Position numbers and translations under genes: made by a program
Shown here: positions 43,145 through 53,816 of the stretch, piece by piece
Layout of the letters: every line of letters begins with the position of its first letter
Position numbering within the stretch: position 1 is the stretch's first letter
Assembly (NCBI RefSeq): GCF_001592225.1
Contig: NZ_BCWN01000012.1
Coordinates: 33,464-97,463 of the forward strand
Direction of reading: 5' to 3'
DNA from: Castellaniella caeni NBRC 101664
Lineage (GTDB): Bacteria > Pseudomonadota > Gammaproteobacteria > Burkholderiales > Burkholderiaceae_B
Length of the DNA: 64,000 nucleotides
The notes under the pieces: model-generated
The model's database searches: none
Told to the model about the DNA's origin: nothing
The model's input: the letters and a program-made list of their open reading frames with translations, nothing else

Positions 43145-44557
43145 ATGGCTCTCTCTGTCTTCGATATCTTCAAGATCGGCATTGGCCCGTCCAGCTCGCA
43201 CACCGTGGGGCCCATGCGGGCCGCGCGCAATTTCGCCCGCAACCTGGACGTGCGCGGCCTGCTGACGCAGGTGGCCAGTCTTGCCGTCCACTTGTATGGC
43301 TCCCTGGCCGAGACGGGGGCCGGTCACCGCACCGATATGGGCATCATGCTGGGCCTCATGGGCGAAGCCCCCGACACGGTCGATCCCGCCCTCATCAACA
43401 CACTGGTGAACGCCGTCGATCAGACGCGCCAGCTGACGCTTTGGCGCAAGCACACGATCGCCTTCGACCCCAAGACGGCCTTCTCGGGCCGCGTCCAGCC
43501 CCTGCCCGAACACCCCAACGGCATGCGCTTCATCGCCCGCGACGCGCAGGGCACGGTCGTGCTCGACGAGCGCTATGTGTCGATCGGCGGTGGCTTCATC
43601 CGCGCGCTGGACAGCATCGAGACCGACGAGACCGTGCCCGAGCACGAGCCCATGCCCTACCCCTTTGCCAATGCCGCCGAACTCATGGCGCAATGCGCCC
43701 GGCACCAGCTCACCATCGCGCAATTGATGATGGCCAACGAGGCCACCCTGCGCCCGGCGGCCGAGGTGCGCGCGGGCGTGCTGCGCATCGCGCAGGTGAT
43801 GGACGAGGCCATCGACCGCGGCTGCGGCCTGGCGGGTGCCATCGACGACGCCATCCTGCCCGGCGGCCTGAAGGTGCGCCGCCGGGCTCCGGCGCTGTAC
43901 CACGAACTGCACGCCAAGTCGGCCGGGGCGAAATCACCCTACCCCGCCAATGCGGATGACGTGATGTTCGCCATGGATTGGGTCAATCTGTACGCCATGG
44001 CCGTCAACGAGGAAAACGCCGCCAGCGGCCGCGTCGTCACGGCGCCCACCAACGGGGCGTCCGGCCTGCTGCCCGCCGTGCTGCGCTACTACCGCACCTT
44101 CATCCCCGGATGGTCGGAAGATGGGGTGGTCGATTTTCTGCTCACGGCGGCCGCCATCGGCTTTCTCTACAAAGAAAACGCCTCGATCTCGGGCGCCGAA
44201 GTGGGCTGCCAGGGTGAGGTGGGCGTGGCCTGTTCGATGGCCGCCGCGGGGCTGACGGCGGTCCAGGGCGGCACGGTGGCCCAGGTGGAAAACGCCGCCG
44301 AGATCGGCATGGAACACAACCTGGGCCTCACCTGCGATCCGGTGGGCGGACTGGTGCAGATCCCCTGCATCGAGCGCAATGCCATGGGTGGCAACAAGGC
44401 CATCAACGCATCGCGCCTGGCTCTGCACGGCGACGGCAAGCACCATGTCACGCTGGACATGGTGATCGAGACCATGCGCCAGACGGGGGCCGACATGAAG
44501 TCGAAATACAAAGAAACCTCACGCGGCGGCCTGGCCGTCAACGTGGTGGAATGCTAA
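43145..44557 (+). CDS. sdaA: L-serine ammonia-lyase (serine dehydratase), iron-sulfur type
   Basis: 470 aa single-chain enzyme converting L-serine to pyruvate and ammonia. The N-terminal beta domain begins [27 protein letters not shown], which is diagnostic, and the alpha domain begins near residue 190. The oxygen-sensitive [4Fe-4S] ligands are cysteines in [17 protein letters not shown] and [18 protein letters not shown]. It lies divergent from a GlxA-type regulator and ends overlapping by 20 bp with a convergent RhtA-like exporter. Together these suggest handling of excess serine/threonine. Confidence 0.97.
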   Translation: MALSVFDIFKIGIGPSSSHTVGPMRAARNFARNLDVRGLLTQVASLAVHLYGSLAETGAGHRTDMGIMLGLMGEAPDTVDPALINTLVNAVDQTRQLTLWRKHTIAFDPKTAFSGRVQPLPEHPNGMRFIARDAQGTVVLDERYVSIGGGFIRALDSIETDETVPEHEPMPYPFANAAELMAQCARHQLTIAQLMMANEATLRPAAEVRAGVLRIAQVMDEAIDRGCGLAGAIDDAILPGGLKVRRRAPALYHELHAKSAGAKSPYPANADDVMFAMDWVNLYAMAVNEENAASGRVVTAPTNGASGLLPAVLRYYRTFIPGWSEDGVVDFLLTAAAIGFLYKENASISGAEVGCQGEVGVACSMAAAGLTAVQGGTVAQVENAAEIGMEHNLGLTCDPVGGLVQIPCIERNAMGGNKAINASRLALHGDGKHHVTLDMVIETMRQTGADMKSKYKETSRGGLAVNVVEC

Positions 44558-45557
44558 GCCCCGCGCGGATCACCCCCACGCTGGCCGCCACCACCAGCGC
44601 CACGCCCAGCATCTGGCCCAGGGCCATACCCTGCCCCAGGATCAGCCAGCCCGACACAGCGCCGATGGCGGGCTCCAGGCTCATCAGCACGCCAAAGGCG
44701 GCTGCCGGCAGGCGGCGCAGTGCCAGGATTTCCAGCACATAGGGCACCAGCGGCACCAGAATCGCCAAGCCTGCCGTGAGCAGCAGCTGCCACCATGGAA
44801 ACAGCGCCGGGCCGGTCTCCAGCACGGCAAAGGGCAGCGACAGCACGGCCGCCGCCAGCAAGGACACGGCCAGGCCCTGCAAGCCCGGAAACCCGTGACC
44901 GACCTTTTTCATCATGACGATGTAGACGCCCCAGCCCGCCGCGGCCAGCAAGGCATAGGCAATGCCGACGGGATCGGCCCCATGACTGGCCTGGGCATCG
45001 CCCCATACCAGCAGCACGATGCCCACCGCCGCCATCAACGGCCAGGCCAGGGCGCGCCAGCCGCGCACCCCCAGGGCCGCCACCAGCAGCGGGCCGCAAA
45101 ACTCGAGCGCTACCGTCAAGTGCTGCGACAGGCGCGCGATCGCCACGAAAAACGCCAGCGACATCGCGGCCATGGCGGCGCCCAGCACCAGCGCGGCACG
45201 CCATTGGGCCGCGCTGAAACGATGCAGAGGCGGGCGCACGAACAGGCACAGCAGGACGGCGGCCCAGCACAACCGCAGGCTGGATGTGCTCAGCGGCCCA
45301 TAGTCGTGGATGACGGGAACCGCCAGCGAAACCCCCACCTGGACGCTCGTCATGGACGCCACAGCCATCGCCACCGCCAGCCAGCGCCCGCCCCCGCGCA
45401 CAGCGCGAATCGTGCCCGCGGCCAAGGGCGGCGCGGTGTCCGCAGCGGCGCGCCGGGCGGCCTGCGACGCGGGCGCGGCATCGGTTTGGGACACAGGCGA
45501 AAATGGCTTATCGTTGGACACGGATTTGAACGCAGCAACAAAGTTTCCCGGCAACAC
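44538..45557 (-). CDS. DMT-family exporter, RhtA-like (EamA domains)
   Basis: 339 aa with about ten membrane helices in two EamA repeats. The core is closest in style to RhtA, the threonine/homoserine exporter ([73 protein letters not shown]). The frame opens at a GTG (45557), giving ~60 residues of Ala/Ser-rich leader before helix 1, so an internal start such as the GTG of VSNDKPF is likelier. Its 3' end overlaps sdaA tail-to-tail by 20 bp. Export of serine/threonine-like amino acids is plausible but unproven. Confidence 0.88.
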   Translation of the reverse strand: MLPGNFVAAFKSVSNDKPFSPVSQTDAAPASQAARRAAADTAPPLAAGTIRAVRGGGRWLAVAMAVASMTSVQVGVSLAVPVIHDYGPLSTSSLRLCWAAVLLCLFVRPPLHRFSAAQWRAALVLGAAMAAMSLAFFVAIARLSQHLTVALEFCGPLLVAALGVRGWRALAWPLMAAVGIVLLVWGDAQASHGADPVGIAYALLAAAGWGVYIVMMKKVGHGFPGLQGLAVSLLAAAVLSLPFAVLETGPALFPWWQLLLTAGLAILVPLVPYVLEILALRRLPAAAFGVLMSLEPAIGAVSGWLILGQGMALGQMLGVALVVAASVGVIRAGLSIPPR

Positions 45558-45592
45558 CGCCAGCCGGGATCACGACTATACAGGACTCCCCG

Positions 45593-46051
45593 ATGACACT
45601 CTCCCGCACCGCCGACACCCTGGACGCCGCCGCCCTGCGCGACCGCATCCAGACCCTCTTCGACCGCTCGGGCCTGATGCGGCACCTGGGCGCCCGACTG
45701 GGCGAGGTGGCGCCAGGCCGCGTACACGTGCATCTGCCTTTCGCGCCCACGCTCACACAACACCTGGGGCTGTTTCACGCGGGCGCCACATCCACCATCG
45801 CCGACGCGGCCGGGGGCTTTGCCGCCATGACCCAGGCCCCCGACGGCCACACCGTGCTGTCGGTGGAATTCAAGATCAACCTGCTGGCCCCCGCGCGCGG
45901 CGAATCCCTGGAAGCCATCGGCCAGGTCATCCGCACGGGCCGCACCCTGACCATCGTCCAGGTGGACGTCCACGCCCTGAACGCGGGCAAGACGACCCCT
46001 GTGGCACTGATGCAGCAAACCATCATCAACGTACCGGATCGCACGTCATGA
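45593..46051 (+). CDS. PaaI/YiiD-type hotdog-fold thioesterase
   Basis: 152 aa. The hotdog helix and catalytic region are [24 protein letters not shown] (HxxxxHAG...D-like pattern) followed by [25 protein letters not shown], which matches PaaI-like acyl-CoA thioesterases. The usual HGG is replaced by HAG. It probably hydrolyses an aryl- or acyl-CoA; the substrate is unknown. The stop overlaps the following gene's start (ATGA), so the two are translationally coupled. Confidence 0.88.
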   Translation: MTLSRTADTLDAAALRDRIQTLFDRSGLMRHLGARLGEVAPGRVHVHLPFAPTLTQHLGLFHAGATSTIADAAGGFAAMTQAPDGHTVLSVEFKINLLAPARGESLEAIGQVIRTGRTLTIVQVDVHALNAGKTTPVALMQQTIINVPDRTS

Positions 46052-47040
46052 ACCAGACCATCCCCTTTTCAGTGCTCGACCTCGCGCCCATCTGCGAGGG
46101 CGGCAGCGCCGGCCAGTCGTTCGCGCACACTGTTGACCTGGCGCAGCACGCCGAAGCCTGGGGCTACCGGCGCTTCTGGATGGCCGAGCACCACGGCATG
46201 CCGGGCATCGCCAGCGCAGCCACGGCGGTGCTGCTGGCGCACGTGGCCGCCGCCACCGCGCACATCCGCGTGGGCGCGGGCGGCATCATGCTGCCCAACC
46301 ACTCGCCCCTGGTGATCGCCGAACAGTTCGGCACGCTCGAAGCCCTGCATCCGGGCCGCATCGACCTCGGCCTGGGACGGGCACCGGGCTCGGACCAGAC
46401 CACGGCGCGCGCCCTGCGCCGCAGCCTGAACACCGACCCGGACGCTTTCCCGCGCGACGTGGTCGAGCTCATGAACTACTTCGACGGCAGCAACCCCGTG
46501 CGCGCAGTGCCGGGAGAAGGCCACCGCGTGCCGATCTGGATCCTGGGCTCCAGCCTGTTCGGCGCCCAGCTGGCAGCCGCCCTGGGCCTGCCCTACGCCT
46601 TCGCCTCGCACTTCGCCCCGGCGCAGATGATGGACGCTATCCGCGTCTACCGGCAGCACTTCACGCCCTCGGCCTTCCTGGACAAGCCCTACGTCATGCT
46701 GGGCTACAACGTCTTTGCCGCGGACACCGACGAGCAGGCGCGCTTGCTGGCCACCTCGTGGCAGCAGTCTTTTGTGAACCTGCGCACCGGGCGCCCTGGG
46801 CGCCTGCCGGCTCCCGTCAAAGGCTATTACGACAGCCTGCCGCCCGCCGCGCGCGAGCTGCTCGACCACATCCTGTCGTGCGCCGCGGTCGGCGCCCCGG
46901 AATCAGTCGCCGCGCAGATGAACGCCTTCGTGGCCCGCACGGGGGCCGACGAGCTGATGATCACCTGCAATATGTACGACCATGCCGCCCGGCTGCGCTC
47001 GTATGAAATCGTGGGTGAAATCACACAGCAGGCGCGCTAA
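46048..47040 (+). CDS. LLM-class flavin-dependent oxidoreductase (YhbW/MsnO8 group)
   Basis: 330 aa TIM-barrel protein. It begins [52 protein letters not shown], and [43 protein letters not shown] is diagnostic of the single-domain LLM/MsnO8 branch. No flavin reductase is adjacent, unlike the 15536 gene, so it must use reductants from elsewhere or bind flavin tightly. It is coupled to the upstream thioesterase. The two LLM proteins in the window are only distantly alike and are not a recent duplication. Confidence 0.92.
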   Translation: MNQTIPFSVLDLAPICEGGSAGQSFAHTVDLAQHAEAWGYRRFWMAEHHGMPGIASAATAVLLAHVAAATAHIRVGAGGIMLPNHSPLVIAEQFGTLEALHPGRIDLGLGRAPGSDQTTARALRRSLNTDPDAFPRDVVELMNYFDGSNPVRAVPGEGHRVPIWILGSSLFGAQLAAALGLPYAFASHFAPAQMMDAIRVYRQHFTPSAFLDKPYVMLGYNVFAADTDEQARLLATSWQQSFVNLRTGRPGRLPAPVKGYYDSLPPAARELLDHILSCAAVGAPESVAAQMNAFVARTGADELMITCNMYDHAARLRSYEIVGEITQQAR

Positions 47041-47091
47041 CACCCGTCCAAAGCGCAGGGCCGCCCGCGATTGACGAGCAGCCCCGTGCTT

Positions 47092-47928
47092 TCAAGGCGC
47101 GATCGGCAGCGCCCGCTTGTGGGCGCTGCGCTGCCAGGTGCTGACGATGGTGTCGAACACATCCAGCGGCACCTCGCGGCCTTCGAGAAAATCGTCGATC
47201 TGCTCATAGCTGACACCAAAGGCGTCTTCGTCAGGCTTGAGCGGCTTGAGCAGTTCGAGATCGGCGGTGGGCACCTTGAACACCAGCGCTTGCGGCGCCC
47301 CCATCACCGATGCCAGGGCCCGCACGCGCCGCTTGTTCAGCCCGGCCAACGGCGTGACGTCGGCGGCGCCGTCGCCAAACTTGGTGAAAAAGCCCATCAG
47401 GGCCTCGGCGGCGTGGTCGGTGCCCACCACCAGGCCGCCGCGCGCACCCGCCACGGCATACTGGGCAATCATGCGCTGGCGCGCCTTGATGTTGCCATGC
47501 AGGAAATCCTGCTGGGCGGCGTCCCGAAAGCCCTGACCCGAGGCCTGCACCGCGGCCAGCATGGCGTCCGCGGCGGGACGCACGTCCACCGTGAGCACCT
47601 CGTCGGGCTTGATGACCGCCAGGCCCGCCTGGGCATCGGCCTCGTCGAGCTGCGTGCCATAGGGCAGGCGCATGGCGACGAACCGGGCGTCACCGCCCTG
47701 ATCGCGCACGCGCTGTACGGCGCGCTGCGCCAGGCAGCCGGCGGTCAGGGAATCGACCCCGCCGCTGATGCCCAGCACCAGCGCCCGTGCGCCAGTGGTT
47801 TGCAGCAACTTGGTCAGAAACGCAATACGGCGTTCGAGTTCGGCGGACACGCTGAACAGATCCTGCATGCCCAGGCTCAGGCGAATCCGCAATTGCAAGG
47901 TACGTTGATCGTGGGTGAGCATGGGCAT
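47092..47928 (-). CDS. nadE: Ammonia-dependent NAD+ synthetase
   Basis: 278 aa. It adenylates deamido-NAD and amidates it with ammonia. The PP-loop is SGGVDS (~residue 52, LVLGISGGVDSLTAGCLAQ) and the conserved VVGTDHAAEALMGFFTKFGDGAADVTPLAGL is intact. There is no nitrilase/glutaminase domain, so it uses free NH3. A second ATG lies at 47922 (MLTHDQ). It lies 152 bp downstream of ilvD on the same strand, with a strong hairpin just before its start. Confidence 0.96.
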   Translation of the reverse strand: MPMLTHDQRTLQLRIRLSLGMQDLFSVSAELERRIAFLTKLLQTTGARALVLGISGGVDSLTAGCLAQRAVQRVRDQGGDARFVAMRLPYGTQLDEADAQAGLAVIKPDEVLTVDVRPAADAMLAAVQASGQGFRDAAQQDFLHGNIKARQRMIAQYAVAGARGGLVVGTDHAAEALMGFFTKFGDGAADVTPLAGLNKRRVRALASVMGAPQALVFKVPTADLELLKPLKPDEDAFGVSYEQIDDFLEGREVPLDVFDTIVSTWQRSAHKRALPIAP

Positions 47929-47941
47929 CTCCTACAAACAA

Positions 47942-47966
47942 GGGCGCCCACGGTCTGTGGGCGCCC
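47942..47966 (-). other. Strong hairpin in the ilvD-nadE gap
   Basis: Perfect 10-bp arms GGGCGCCCAC (47942-47951) and GTGGGCGCCC (47957-47966) with a 5-nt loop, ending 13 bp before the nadE start. No T-run follows on the minus strand. It may act as an ilvD transcript end or as a leader structure for nadE. Confidence 0.5.
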
Positions 47967-48080
47967 GGCAAGCTGATTGAACGATCGGCTCAAGCGTGAC
48001 CGCCCGAACACACCGGCCAACACGCGGGCTTTGGCGCCAGCGCGACCCCGCGCCCGGACGCGGTCAGCCCGGGCGGCGGT

Positions 48081-49772
48081 TCAGGAGCGGTCGTCGAAGC
48101 GGTCGAGCACGGCGCCCAGGCTGGCATCCGAGCAGTTGAAGGCGAACTTGGCCTGCACGCCGCGCGTGTAGCGCGGCGCAGGCGGCGTCCAGGCCGCGCG
48201 GCGCTTGGCCAGCACCTCGTCGGACACATTGACCTGCAAAAGCTGCTTGTGCGCGTCGATGGTGATGGAATCGCCCTCTTCGACCAGCGCAATGGTGCCG
48301 CCCGTGGCCGCCTCGGGAGCCACGTGGCCCACGACCATGCCCCAGGTGCCGCCCGAGAAGCGCCCGTCGGTGATGAGGCCGACGGAATCGCCCAGGCCCT
48401 CGCCCACCAGCGCGCTGGTGGGGGCCAGCATTTCGGGCATGCCCGGGCCGCCCTTGGGCCCCAGGTAGCGCAGCACCATGACGTCGCCCGCGTGAATCTG
48501 GCCTGCCAGAATGGCGTCCATGGCGGATTGCTCGTCGTTGAAGACGCGCGCCGGGCCGGTGATGGCCGGGTTCTTCAGGCCGGTGATCTTGGCCACGGCG
48601 CCCAGTTCGGCCAGGTTGCCCTTGAGAATCGCCAGGTGGCCTTCGGGATACAGGGCCTTGTCGAGCGTGTGGATGACGTCCTGGTCGGCGCGCGGCACGT
48701 CGGGGATGTCGGCCAGCGTCTCGGCAATGGTCTTGCCGGTGATGGTCATGCAGTCGCCATGCAGCAGGCCGGCGTTGAGCAGCAGCTTCATCACTTGCGG
48801 AATGCCGCCCGCCTGGTGGAAATCGACCACCAGATACTTGCCGCTGGGCTTGAGGTCGCAGATGACGGGCACGCGACGACGCACGCGTTCGAAGTCGTCG
48901 ATCGTCCATTCGACCTCGGCGGCGTGGGCGATGGCCAGGATATGCAGCACGGCATTGGTGGAGCCGCCCGTGGCCATGACCACGGCCACGGCGTTTTCGA
49001 TGGACTTGCGCGTGACGATGTCGCGCGGCTTGATGTCTTTCTTGACGGCCTCGATGAGCACCCGGGCCGATTCGGCGGCGGAGTCGATCTTTTCCTGGTG
49101 CACGTTGGCCATGGTGGACGAATACGGCAGGCTCATGCCCATGGCTTCGAAGGAAGAGCTCATGGTGTTGGCCGTGTACATGCCGCCGCACGAACCGCTG
49201 CACGGAATGGCGTGGGTTTCGATGTTGTGCAGATCGACCTCGGACATGCGCCCGGCGGCGTGCTCGCCCACGGCTTCGAAGACGCTGACGATGTTGAGGT
49301 CTTGCCCGCAGTAGCTGCCCGGCAGGATGGTGCCGCCATACACATAGATGGAAGGCACGTTGGCGCGCAACATGCCCATCATGCCGCCCGGCATGTTCTT
49401 GTCGCAGCCGCCGATCACCAGCACGCCATCCATCCACTGGCCTTGCACGCAGGTTTCGACGCAGTCGGCGATGACTTCGCGCGACACCAGCGAATACTTC
49501 ATGCCTTCGGTGCCCATGGCCATGCCGTCGGAAATGGTGGGGGTGCCGAACATCTGCGGATTGCCGCCCGCCGCCTTGATGGCTTCGTTGGCCGCGTCGG
49601 CCAGGGGCTGCAGGCCGCTGTTACAGGGGGTGATGGTGCTTTGCCCGTTGGCGATGCCGATCATGGGCTTGTTGAAGTCGTCCTCGGTATAGCCCAGGGC
49701 GTAGTACATGGAGCGGTTGGGGGCACGAGCCACACCCTGGGTGATGTGGGATGAGCGCAGAGGCTTGGACAT
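48081..49772 (-). CDS. ilvD: Dihydroxy-acid dehydratase
   Basis: 563 aa from the ATG at 49772 ([27 protein letters not shown]); eleven further upstream codons are open but unlike the family. It catalyses the third common step of valine/isoleucine synthesis. Cluster cysteines appear in [11 protein letters not shown] and in [19 protein letters not shown], and the C-terminal [19 protein letters not shown] is canonical. The spacing and CDK/CSGSCG pattern fit the [2Fe-2S] or [4Fe-4S] IlvD/Edd family; the absence of Edd-type features supports IlvD. It stands alone, apart from nadE downstream. Confidence 0.97.
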   Translation of the reverse strand: MSKPLRSSHITQGVARAPNRSMYYALGYTEDDFNKPMIGIANGQSTITPCNSGLQPLADAANEAIKAAGGNPQMFGTPTISDGMAMGTEGMKYSLVSREVIADCVETCVQGQWMDGVLVIGGCDKNMPGGMMGMLRANVPSIYVYGGTILPGSYCGQDLNIVSVFEAVGEHAAGRMSEVDLHNIETHAIPCSGSCGGMYTANTMSSSFEAMGMSLPYSSTMANVHQEKIDSAAESARVLIEAVKKDIKPRDIVTRKSIENAVAVVMATGGSTNAVLHILAIAHAAEVEWTIDDFERVRRRVPVICDLKPSGKYLVVDFHQAGGIPQVMKLLLNAGLLHGDCMTITGKTIAETLADIPDVPRADQDVIHTLDKALYPEGHLAILKGNLAELGAVAKITGLKNPAITGPARVFNDEQSAMDAILAGQIHAGDVMVLRYLGPKGGPGMPEMLAPTSALVGEGLGDSVGLITDGRFSGGTWGMVVGHVAPEAATGGTIALVEEGDSITIDAHKQLLQVNVSDEVLAKRRAAWTPPAPRYTRGVQAKFAFNCSDASLGAVLDRFDDRS

Positions 49773-49953
49773 GATCGAATCCTTACGGGTTATATCGGCA
49801 AACAATCTTCAAGTTTACGGCTTGTTGATGCGCATTGCAGGAATGGCCGCTTGAAAATACGGCTATTGACGCCAATAGCCGCAGGACGGGCTTCCCAAGA
49901 AGGCCAGCAGGCCACCCGGCAGAACGCGCACCGGGCAAGCACCGCAACCCCGC
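49773..49953. other. Non-coding gap between ilvD and the Crp/Fnr gene
   Basis: 181 bp. It presumably contains the ilvD promoter; I see no strong consensus element, no terminator and no attenuator-like leader peptide. Confidence 0.4.
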
Positions 49954-50688
49954 TCAAAAACGTCGCCGGGCCGCCTGGACGAGCGTTTCGAGGAATTCGG
50001 GATCGAGCAGAACCCAGTTGCGCCGGGCCCCGGCTATCCTGCCCTGCGACACCCAATCGGCCAGCAGGCGGCTGAGCGTCTCGGCTCGCACCCCCAGATG
50101 CACCGCCAGCTGACGCTGCGTGAGGGGCAGATGCACGCTTTGCCGTGTGCCGCCCGACAGGCGCAGCAGGTAGTCGGCCAGGCGCTGCGCCGCCGTGCTC
50201 TCGCTGTACCACTCGACCTCGTTCACCCGCGCATAGACCCGGTCGCTCAGGCGCGTCAGCAGCCGCTTGGCCAGCTCGGGCCACAGACGCACGGCCTCTT
50301 GCAGCCCGGCGCGCTTGAGACACTGCACCACGCCGTCGCTGCGGGCGCGCGCCTCCATGGGATAGCGGCCATGCGTCATGAACATGGCGGTCTCGGCCAG
50401 CAGCTGCCCAGGCTGGAAAATCTGGAACACGCGTTCCTGGGCGTCTTGCGTATGGCGCAGCACCTCGACGCTGCCGCTGAGCACGTACAGGTACTCGACG
50501 GCGTCCTCGCCCTCGCGAAACAGCACCTCGGCGGCCTGCACGTGCAGGATGGCGGCATCGCGCAGCAGCAGCTGCACGACGTCTTCGGGCACCCCGTGAA
50601 ACAGGGTATGGCCCAGTACCTGTCGCGGTGATTGCGCGGTTTGTTCAAATTTCACAGTCATCACACAGTCATCATCAATAAGCGTCAT
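49954..50688 (-). CDS. Crp/Fnr-family transcriptional regulator
   Basis: 244 aa with a cyclic-nucleotide-binding-type beta-roll (~residues 25-140, GEDAVEYLYVLSGSVEVLRHTQD...FQPGQLLAETAMF) and a C-terminal winged helix (~180-235, LPLTQRQLAVHLGVRAETLSRLLADWVSQG). The N-terminal four-cysteine cluster of Fnr is absent, so it is not an O2-sensing Fnr; it is nearer to the Dnr/other-sensor groups. An alternative ATG at 50661 is possible. It diverges from ppc with only 94 bp between starts, and a palindrome overlaps the ppc -10. Confidence 0.9.
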   Translation of the reverse strand: MTLIDDDCVMTVKFEQTAQSPRQVLGHTLFHGVPEDVVQLLLRDAAILHVQAAEVLFREGEDAVEYLYVLSGSVEVLRHTQDAQERVFQIFQPGQLLAETAMFMTHGRYPMEARARSDGVVQCLKRAGLQEAVRLWPELAKRLLTRLSDRVYARVNEVEWYSESTAAQRLADYLLRLSGGTRQSVHLPLTQRQLAVHLGVRAETLSRLLADWVSQGRIAGARRNWVLLDPEFLETLVQAARRRF

Positions 50689-50717
50689 ATACGCCCTGCG
50701 GCCTTCGGCCTAATGCG

Positions 50718-50728
50718 CTTATGATAAG
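50718..50728. promoter_or_regulatory. ppc promoter -10 overlapped by an 11-bp palindrome
   Basis: CTTAT-G-ATAAG (50718-50728) is symmetric and contains TATGAT (50720-50725), a good -10 for ppc. A related ATAAGCG lies near 50674 on the other side of the gap. A repressor or activator such as the divergent Crp/Fnr protein could bind here. Confidence 0.4.
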
Positions 50729-50782
50729 TGACGCTGCCCGTCCGGGCAGCCCCCTTCAAATCAGCAACCTCCTGGAGACCCC

Positions 50783-53632
50783 GTGAAGCCTTCCGCACCA
50801 GCCGACGCCATTTCTCCCTTGCGACAGGATATCCGACTCCTGGGACGAACGTTGGGAGAGGTCATCCGCGAGTGCGAGGGCCGCGCCGTCTTCGACGTCA
50901 TCGAAAAACTGCGCCGGGCCGCGGTGAAGTTTCGCCGCGAGGGGCTGGCCAGCGACGGGCGCACGCTCGAGCAGCAAATCCGCCACCTGGCCGACGGCGA
51001 GGCCAACTCGGTGGTGCGCGCGTTCAGCTATTTCCTGCACCTGTCGAACATCGCCGAAGACCGCGACCAGACCCGCCGCCAGCGCCTGCAATGGCAAACC
51101 GAAGGCACGGCCACCCCTGGCAGCCTGCGGCACACGGTCGAGCAGCTCACCGCCGACGGCCTGTCGGGCAAGCAGATCCGCCAGCACCTGACCCAGGCCT
51201 GCATCGTGCCGGTGCTCACCGCCCACCCCACCGAAGTGCAGCGCAAGAGCACCCTCGACCTGCACCAGGCCATTGCCCAGCACCTGCGTCTGCTCGACGG
51301 CCTGCAAAGCCCACAAGAAACCGCCCACACGCACGAACGGCTCACCGGGCTGATCGCCGCGCTCTGGCAAACGCGCATGCTGCGCCAGACCAAGCTCACC
51401 GTGCTGGACGAAATCGACAACGCGCTCACTTACTACACCAGCACCTTCTTCAGCACCCTGCCGCAGCTGCACCTCGACATGAACGCCCTGCTGCGCAAAC
51501 CGGCCAAATCCGTGTTCGACGTGGACAACACCCCGCTGCCGCCCTTCGTGCACATGGGCAGCTGGATTGGCGGCGACCGCGACGGCAACCCCAACGTCAA
51601 CGCCGACACGCTCGAACAGGCGCTGCTGCGCCAGTGCGCGCACGTCCTGCGCTACTACCTCACCGAAGTCCACGAACTGGGGGTCGAACTCTCGGTCTCG
51701 CAGTCGCTCACGCAGGTGACGCCCGCCCTGGCCAAACTGGCGGCAGCCAGCCAGGATCCCTCCAGCCACCGGCAGGACGAACCCTACCGGCGCGCCTGCA
51801 TCCACATCTATGCCCGGCTCGCGGCCAGCGCCGTGGCGCTCACGGGCCGCCGCCTGGCGCGGCGCAACAGCTACGACGCGCCGGTGTACGCCAGCGCCGC
51901 CGAACTGGCCGCCGACCTGCGCACCGTGTGCGAATCGCTCGACGGCCACCACGGCGCACTGGTCGCGCGCCTGCGCTTGGCCCACCTGTGCCAGGCCGTC
52001 GAAATCTTTGGCTTCCATCTGGCCACGGTCGATCTGCGGCAAACATCGGACGTGCACGAGCGCGTGCTCGACGAGCTGATGCGCCACGCGGGCGTCACAC
52101 TCGACGGCCAGCCCGTGTGCTACGCCAGGCTGTCCGAAGACGAACGCATCCGCGTGCTGCGGCAAGAACTCGGCGAACCGCGCCCCCTGGTGTCGCCCTG
52201 GGTCGAATATTCCGCCGAAACCAGCAAAGAGCTGGCCATCCTGCGCATGGCGGCCGACTGCCGCCGCCGCTTCGGGGCCGCGGCCCTGCGCCAGTACATC
52301 ATCTCGCATACCGAAACACTCAGCGACCTGCTCGAAGTGCTGGTGCTGCAACAGGAAACCGGGCTGCTGGCACCCACCATCGCGCATGCCACCGCACAAG
52401 AAGGCCTGATGGTGGTGCCGCTCTTTGAAACCATCCCCGACCTCGAACGCGGCCCGGAAATCATGGACGCCTGGCTCTCGCTGCCCGAAGTCGGCGGGCG
52501 GGTGCGCGAGGCGCAGCACGGCATCCAGGAAGTCATGCTGGGCTACTCCGACAGCAACAAAGACGGCGGCTATCTGACGTCCAACTGGTCGCTCTACCAG
52601 ACCGAGCGGCGGCTGGTCGAGGTCTTCAAAAAACACCACACGCGCCTGCGCCTGTTTCACGGGCGCGGCGGCTCGGTGGGCCGGGGCGGCGGCCCCAGCT
52701 ACAACTCCATCCTGTCGCAGCCCCCGGGCACCGTCAACAACCAGATCCGCCTCACCGAGCAGGGCGAGATCATCCAAAGCCGCTACAAAGACGCCGAGGT
52801 GGGTCGCTCGCACCTCGAACTTTTCGTCGCCGCCACGCTCGAAGCCAGCCTGGCGGGCACGCCGACCACGCAACACGAAGACCAGCACGCGGCCCAGTAC
52901 GGCGAGGCCATGGCCTGGATGTCCGACATCGCCCGCCAGGCCTACCGCGACCTGGTCTACGGCACGGAAGGCTTCACCGATTATTTCTTCGCCTCCACGC
53001 CCATCCGTGAAATCGCCGGGCTCAACATCGGCTCGCGCCCCTCGTCGCGCAAGGCCATGCAGCGCATCGAAGACCTGCGCGCCATCCCCTGGTCATTTTC
53101 CTGGGCCCAGTGCCGCCTGCCGCTGCCCGGCTGGTACGGCATGGGCACCGCCCTCGCCCGCTATCTCGACGAAGGCGGCCCGGATCAGGCCCTCAGCCGC
53201 GCGCAGCGCGCGCAACGCCTGCAATCCATGGCACACGACTGGCCGTTCTTTCGCACGCTGCTCTCCAATATGGAACAGGTGCTGGCCAAGACCGATCTCA
53301 TCATCGGCAAGGCCTACGCCGAACTCGTGCCCGACGCCGCCGTGCGCGAGGCCATCTTCCCGCGCATCGAGGCCGAATACCACCGCACGCGCCAGGCGTT
53401 CGAAACCATCACCGGCCACGAACTGCTGGCCCACGACGAGCCCCTGCGCGCCGCCCTGGCCGAACGCTTCGCCTACATCGACCCGCTCAACCACCTGCAA
53501 GTCGAACTCCTGCGCCGCATGCGCTCGGGCACGGCCTCGGCCCACCGCGCCAACGAACAGGAATCCCGCGACCAGCGCGCCATCCACATGACCATCAACG
53601 GCATCGCCGCCGGCCTGAGAAACTCGGGGTGA
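50783..53632 (+). CDS. ppc: Phosphoenolpyruvate carboxylase
   Basis: 949 aa. It carboxylates PEP with bicarbonate to give oxaloacetate, refilling the TCA cycle. Conserved elements: catalytic-His region [13 protein letters not shown] (~residue 148), [10 protein letters not shown] (~residue 262), [20 protein letters not shown] (~residue 587), the glycine-rich [16 protein letters not shown] (~residue 630) and the invariant C-terminal Gly of [11 protein letters not shown]. The RBS CCTGGAG is about 10 bp upstream. It is followed, after three hairpins, by a carbonic anhydrase that can supply its bicarbonate. Confidence 0.98.
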   Translation: MKPSAPADAISPLRQDIRLLGRTLGEVIRECEGRAVFDVIEKLRRAAVKFRREGLASDGRTLEQQIRHLADGEANSVVRAFSYFLHLSNIAEDRDQTRRQRLQWQTEGTATPGSLRHTVEQLTADGLSGKQIRQHLTQACIVPVLTAHPTEVQRKSTLDLHQAIAQHLRLLDGLQSPQETAHTHERLTGLIAALWQTRMLRQTKLTVLDEIDNALTYYTSTFFSTLPQLHLDMNALLRKPAKSVFDVDNTPLPPFVHMGSWIGGDRDGNPNVNADTLEQALLRQCAHVLRYYLTEVHELGVELSVSQSLTQVTPALAKLAAASQDPSSHRQDEPYRRACIHIYARLAASAVALTGRRLARRNSYDAPVYASAAELAADLRTVCESLDGHHGALVARLRLAHLCQAVEIFGFHLATVDLRQTSDVHERVLDELMRHAGVTLDGQPVCYARLSEDERIRVLRQELGEPRPLVSPWVEYSAETSKELAILRMAADCRRRFGAAALRQYIISHTETLSDLLEVLVLQQETGLLAPTIAHATAQEGLMVVPLFETIPDLERGPEIMDAWLSLPEVGGRVREAQHGIQEVMLGYSDSNKDGGYLTSNWSLYQTERRLVEVFKKHHTRLRLFHGRGGSVGRGGGPSYNSILSQPPGTVNNQIRLTEQGEIIQSRYKDAEVGRSHLELFVAATLEASLAGTPTTQHEDQHAAQYGEAMAWMSDIARQAYRDLVYGTEGFTDYFFASTPIREIAGLNIGSRPSSRKAMQRIEDLRAIPWSFSWAQCRLPLPGWYGMGTALARYLDEGGPDQALSRAQRAQRLQSMAHDWPFFRTLLSNMEQVLAKTDLIIGKAYAELVPDAAVREAIFPRIEAEYHRTRQAFETITGHELLAHDEPLRAALAERFAYIDPLNHLQVELLRRMRSGTASAHRANEQESRDQRAIHMTINGIAAGLRNSG

Positions 53633-53633
53633 G

Positions 53634-53674
53634 ACAGGACTGCCAATAGCCCCTGCGGGCTATTGGCAGCCTGT
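53634..53674 (+). other. Large stem-loop immediately after ppc
   Basis: Perfect 12-bp arms TGCCAATAGCCC (53641-53652) and GGGCTATTGGCA (53657-53668) with a CTGC loop, extended by ACAGG/CCTGT across a small internal loop. It starts 1 bp after the ppc stop codon, so it is well placed to protect the ppc mRNA end. Confidence 0.7.
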
Positions 53675-53680
53675 CGAACC

Positions 53681-53702
53681 GGAGCGGCCTGCAGGCCGCT
53701 CC
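53681..53702. repeat. Perfect 22-bp palindrome containing GGCCTGCAGGCC
   Basis: Each half is GGAGCGGCCTG and its complement. The inner 12 bp, GGCCTGCAGGCC (53685-53696), recurs at 53766-53777, 69 bp downstream. It may be a repeat element or a site-specific protein target. Confidence 0.6.
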
Positions 53703-53726
53703 GTGGGGAGAGCGCTGGCACTGACA

Positions 53727-53748
53727 CCGTCCCTGCGGACGGTTTTTT
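53727..53748 (+). terminator. Rho-independent terminator of ppc
   Basis: Arms CCGTCC and GGACGG with a CTGC loop, directly followed by six T's (53743-53748). A classical intrinsic terminator separating ppc from the carbonic anhydrase gene. Confidence 0.85.
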
Positions 53749-53816
53749 GCCTGTTTCATCCGAGTGGCCTGCAGGCCGTAAAATCCCCCTCCAGACCAAG
53801 AGAAAGGACATCCACC

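Noticed and set aside
15536..47040. The two LLM flavoproteins as a duplicated pair
   Set aside because: They start and proceed differently (MKLSLFVHMERLD versus [15 protein letters not shown]), have different partners and belong to different LLM branches.
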